A stretch of DNA of 44,894 nt from assembly GCA_013115145.1 (NCBI GenBank), contig JAAPAO010000205.1, positions 1 to 44,894 on the forward strand, read 5' to 3'. The translations under genes and the position numbers were made by a program. Origin of the DNA: Perkinsus chesapeaki. Lineage: Eukaryota > Perkinsozoa > Perkinsida > Perkinsidae. The stretch's first letter is position 1. Every line of letters starts with the position of its first letter. This document shows positions 42,907-44,894 of the stretch, in pieces. The notes beneath the pieces are model-generated. The model was given only the letters and a program-made list of their open reading frames with translations, was not told the DNA's origin and did not search any database.

Positions 42907-44169
42907 ATGATCTTAGCGCTAGCCACCTTCTTTCAACTACTTGCGGCCTCCTTTGGTGATGATTTCGAAGCCCCTCTGGGTATATACTCGCCTAGGAGTC
43001 GATCTACGGCTGATTCTAATGTGAAGTTAACGTTCTTAGATAACGGCAGGGTTGAGTATGAGGTTCTCACTCCCCAATCAGAAAGCAGTCCTTTCGCATC
43101 CTTCCCGGCGAGCATGGTGTCTTCTTCCGTTGTGTCTGTAGTCGTTACGCAGTTCCAACTGGACTACTGGAGGATGTACCATCCAGGCTCTTTCGAAGAC
43201 TTGGGCCTTCAAATCTTCTTCTACGACGCCGCTACAGATAGGATTACGGTTAACAGCATCGGCCGGGCTTTTGAGATTCTCCACTCTTCAGACCCAGGAG
43301 AAGGTCCTGGCTCGGTCGCCGATGTAAGGAAGCCCAATGGCATGTATCGAGCTGTGGAGCGCGGCATTGACATTACTATAGAGTTTGTGAACGGTCGAGT
43401 TACCTATAACTTTGAGGTTGGAGACGTCTCATATTCGTTCCCATTTGATGTCGACTTCTCGATGGGAAGCTCAAGTCTTATCAAGGTTTTTGTACCGCGT
43501 AGCCAACTCCACGGGCTTCATGGTAGATTCCCTGGGCTGTCAGAAGATTATTTCTATACGAACCTGGGCTATGATCCTGCTAAAGATGAAATCACTTTTC
43601 TCCTTGAGAGTTGGCGCGCTGTTATATTGAGGTTGACTGAGCCCTCTTCCCCTCCCGCCCGGACTCGCATCCCAACTACCACTAGTACGTCTACAACAAC
43701 TACATCTAATGCAGAGGACCGCCCCCATCGTCCATTCGGTGACTACTGTGTTGATAGGCACACCGCTAAGATGTCTCTAAGCTTCAAGGATCAATATACA
43801 GTGACCTTTGCGGCAGTGTATCGTGATACTCATCTCTTGGCTCGAGGTGCAAGATATGATGTTATTGAGGAGTCTGGTCAAGTGGTAATATCTGTAGATG
43901 CTGTAAACTCGGACTTGAACGGAGAACTCCGTAAAATGGACTGGCATGGTATGACTCGTCTCAACTTCATATTTGATCCAGTCCAGAATGTCGTTATGCT
44001 GGAAGACCGTGGCCTCATCGCTCATATGTACATTGGCCTAGAGTGTGCAGCGGCCATCGAGTCCCCGCCGGCCAAACCCAGCGGTGGTGGGGGCGGTTCT
44101 TCAGGAACTCACTTCGGTGATCTGAGTGAGTTTATTAAGCAAGTATTGGAACAACTCCTTCAGATATGA
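42907..44169 (+). CDS. Secreted three-domain protein, long member of the lineage-specific family
   Basis: 420 residues from the ATG at 42907, single exon, not recognised by name. An open frame extends further upstream to 42784, but the ATG at 42907 is preferred because it opens with a signal peptide (MILALATFFQLLAASFG), as in both paralogues. Domains A (APLGIYSPRSRS to FFYDAATDRITV) and B (NGMYRAVERGIDITIEF to [15 protein letters not shown]) align closely with the gene at 25330-26316. A short Pro/Ser/Thr linker follows, then a third domain: PFGDYCVDRHTAKMSL, VTFAAVY, VVISVDAV, NFIFDPVQNVVML, with Cys near both ends. Domain C repeats the same strand pattern as A and B but is much more diverged. 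The end is Gly-rich plus an amphipathic helix (LSEFIKQVLEQLLQI), not a membrane anchor, so a secreted protein is likely. It is on the opposite strand to the two copies nested in the dynein gene. Confidence 0.88.
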   Translation: MILALATFFQLLAASFGDDFEAPLGIYSPRSRSTADSNVKLTFLDNGRVEYEVLTPQSESSPFASFPASMVSSSVVSVVVTQFQLDYWRMYHPGSFEDLGLQIFFYDAATDRITVNSIGRAFEILHSSDPGEGPGSVADVRKPNGMYRAVERGIDITIEFVNGRVTYNFEVGDVSYSFPFDVDFSMGSSSLIKVFVPRSQLHGLHGRFPGLSEDYFYTNLGYDPAKDEITFLLESWRAVILRLTEPSSPPARTRIPTTTSTSTTTTSNAEDRPHRPFGDYCVDRHTAKMSLSFKDQYTVTFAAVYRDTHLLARGARYDVIEESGQVVISVDAVNSDLNGELRKMDWHGMTRLNFIFDPVQNVVMLEDRGLIAHMYIGLECAAAIESPPAKPSGGGGGSSGTHFGDLSEFIKQVLEQLLQI

Positions 44170-44704
44170 TTTATATCAAATGAATCTTGGACTCTATGCT
44201 TCACATGTAAATAGCATAATCCAGATAGTTCGACTATCGTAGTTGCCCTTTCAAAGGGCCCCTTGTCCTTCGTTGACCTTTTACTTATTATTATGTAAAT
44301 ATCTCATGATAATCTTTCTGTTTCTCTGAGACTCTGAGCAACTTCCTCGATAACCCGTTTCAACAAAGTCTCCAGCCGCGGTGTTATTAATTGTTTCGAC
44401 GGGTGGGGAGTCTATTTGATCAGATCAATCGGTACTGGAGAGAGTGACGAGGAGAGGAATCACGGTAGAGGGGGTGTCGTGGGTTGTCACCCCGCAGTAT
44501 GTATTGATGCTGCTAATAACCCCAAGAGTCTCTTGTCAAGAGAGTTTATTGTTTTTTTGTCTGTCTTGCAACACAACCCTATTCAAGGAACGTCCGACTG
44601 GTTGACAATGTCAAGCAGAGGAATTGACAACTTGACATCGCGACTAACATGGCACGATGGTCATGCAACATATCAGACCATGTGTGGCAACTTGATTCTT
44701 AGCA
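44170..44704. other. Intergenic region, convergent gene ends
   Basis: The plus-strand gene ends at 44169 and a minus-strand gene ends at 44705, so this is the shared 3' spacer. Two small hairpins lie just after the plus-strand stop. A plus-strand open frame from 44416 has no recognisable product and overlaps the antisense gene. Confidence 0.6.
44224..44259. repeat. Two adjacent small hairpins after the secreted-family gene
   Basis: GATAGT-TCG-ACTATC (44224-44238) and GCCCTTT-C-AAAGGGC (44245-44259). They lie 55-90 nt after the TGA and may form structure in the 3' untranslated region. Confidence 0.5.
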
Positions 44705-44893
44705 TCATTCATCGACATGCTTCTCCTGCTCAGTCAACTGTGGGGGCTCTCCACCTTCATTGCCCGAGACGGCTTTCTCACCTTCCTGCGCCGGTTCCTC
44801 CTGTTTAATCTCCTCTTCATCTTCCTGCGCCGGTTCCTCCTGTTTAATCTCCTCTTCATCTTCCTGCGCCGGTTCCTCCTGTTTAATCTCCTC
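44705..44893 (-). CDS. C-terminal part of a minus-strand protein with acidic 13-residue repeats (partial)
   Basis: On the minus strand an open frame enters from the window edge and stops at TGA (44705-44707). It begins with three copies of a 13-residue unit (EEIKQEEPAQEDE), then EGEKAVSGNEGGE, and ends LTEQEKHVDE. No ATG is present because the 5' part is outside the window. The repeat is charged and probably disordered, as in many cytoskeletal or nuclear proteins, but no family can be named. The clean in-frame repeat with a multiple-of-three period supports coding. Confidence 0.6.
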   Translation of the reverse strand, partial: EEIKQEEPAQEDEEEIKQEEPAQEDEEEIKQEEPAQEGEKAVSGNEGGEPPQLTEQEKHVDE

Positions 44894-44894
44894 A
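44782..44894. repeat. 39-bp tandem repeat, nearly three copies to the window edge
   Basis: Identical copies start at 44782, 44821 and 44860 (CTTCCTGCGCCGGTTCCTCC onward). The last is cut by the window end. The period of 39 keeps the minus-strand frame and encodes the acidic 13-residue unit. The array likely continues outside. Confidence 0.95.

Noticed and set aside
44416-44808. Plus-strand open frame of 130 codons at the window end
   Set aside because: It overlaps the antisense acidic-repeat gene and has no recognisable features.
1-44894. CRISPR array, phage or bacterial operon
   Set aside because: The tandem repeats lack spacers of constant size, and the genes have introns and eukaryotic content.

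Overview
The window looks like nuclear DNA of a protist, most probably an alveolate close to Perkinsus (inference, about 60%). The grounds are dense GT-AG micro-introns of roughly 35-55 nt, an axonemal (ciliary) dynein heavy chain, standard stop codons (TAA and TAG terminate, so not a ciliate with reassigned stops), and lineage-specific Thr-rich secreted or surface proteins. No operons or other bacterial layout are visible. Exon boundaries below come from reading splice signals by eye together with conserved protein motifs. Layout: (1) 1-1332 is intergenic, with a 33-bp tandem repeat and a strong hairpin. (2) 1333-5479 (+) is a gene of about 28 exons for a cell-surface protein: signal peptide, four tandem 10-Cys modules each split over six exons at the same places, a Pro/Thr mucin-like stalk, an EGF-like unit and a C-terminal hydrophobic anchor (GPI-type or transmembrane). 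(3) 5480-6683 is AT-rich intergenic DNA. (4) 6684-40017 (+) is one 33-kb multi-exon gene for a full-length axonemal dynein heavy chain, closest by motif memory to the inner-arm I1-beta/DNAH10 class. Tail, linker, AAA1-AAA6, stalk with microtubule-binding domain and C-terminal domain can all be followed in order.

The dynein introns carry unexpected cargo. A tRNA-Pro(AGG) fills most of a 113-nt intron. A tRNA-Lys(CTT) lies in a 532-nt intron, and an identical tRNA-Lys copy lies antisense in a 155-nt intron. A 4.8-kb intron at the end of AAA1 (23901-28677) holds, on the opposite strand, an intact gene and a decayed copy of a secreted-protein family plus a broken ISXO2/Merlin-like transposase. 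A third, longer member of the same secreted family lies downstream of the dynein gene at 42907-44169 (+). The window ends inside a minus-strand gene with an acidic 13-residue repeat (44705 to the edge).

The dynein is a structural motor of the cilium. The surface protein and the secreted family look like extracellular or host-facing products. I see no functional link between them beyond proximity. The most novel items are the exon-modular surface protein, the secreted family built from two or three copies of one unknown domain, the nested genes and tRNAs inside dynein introns, and introns cutting three dynein P-loops, two of them at the homologous residue.
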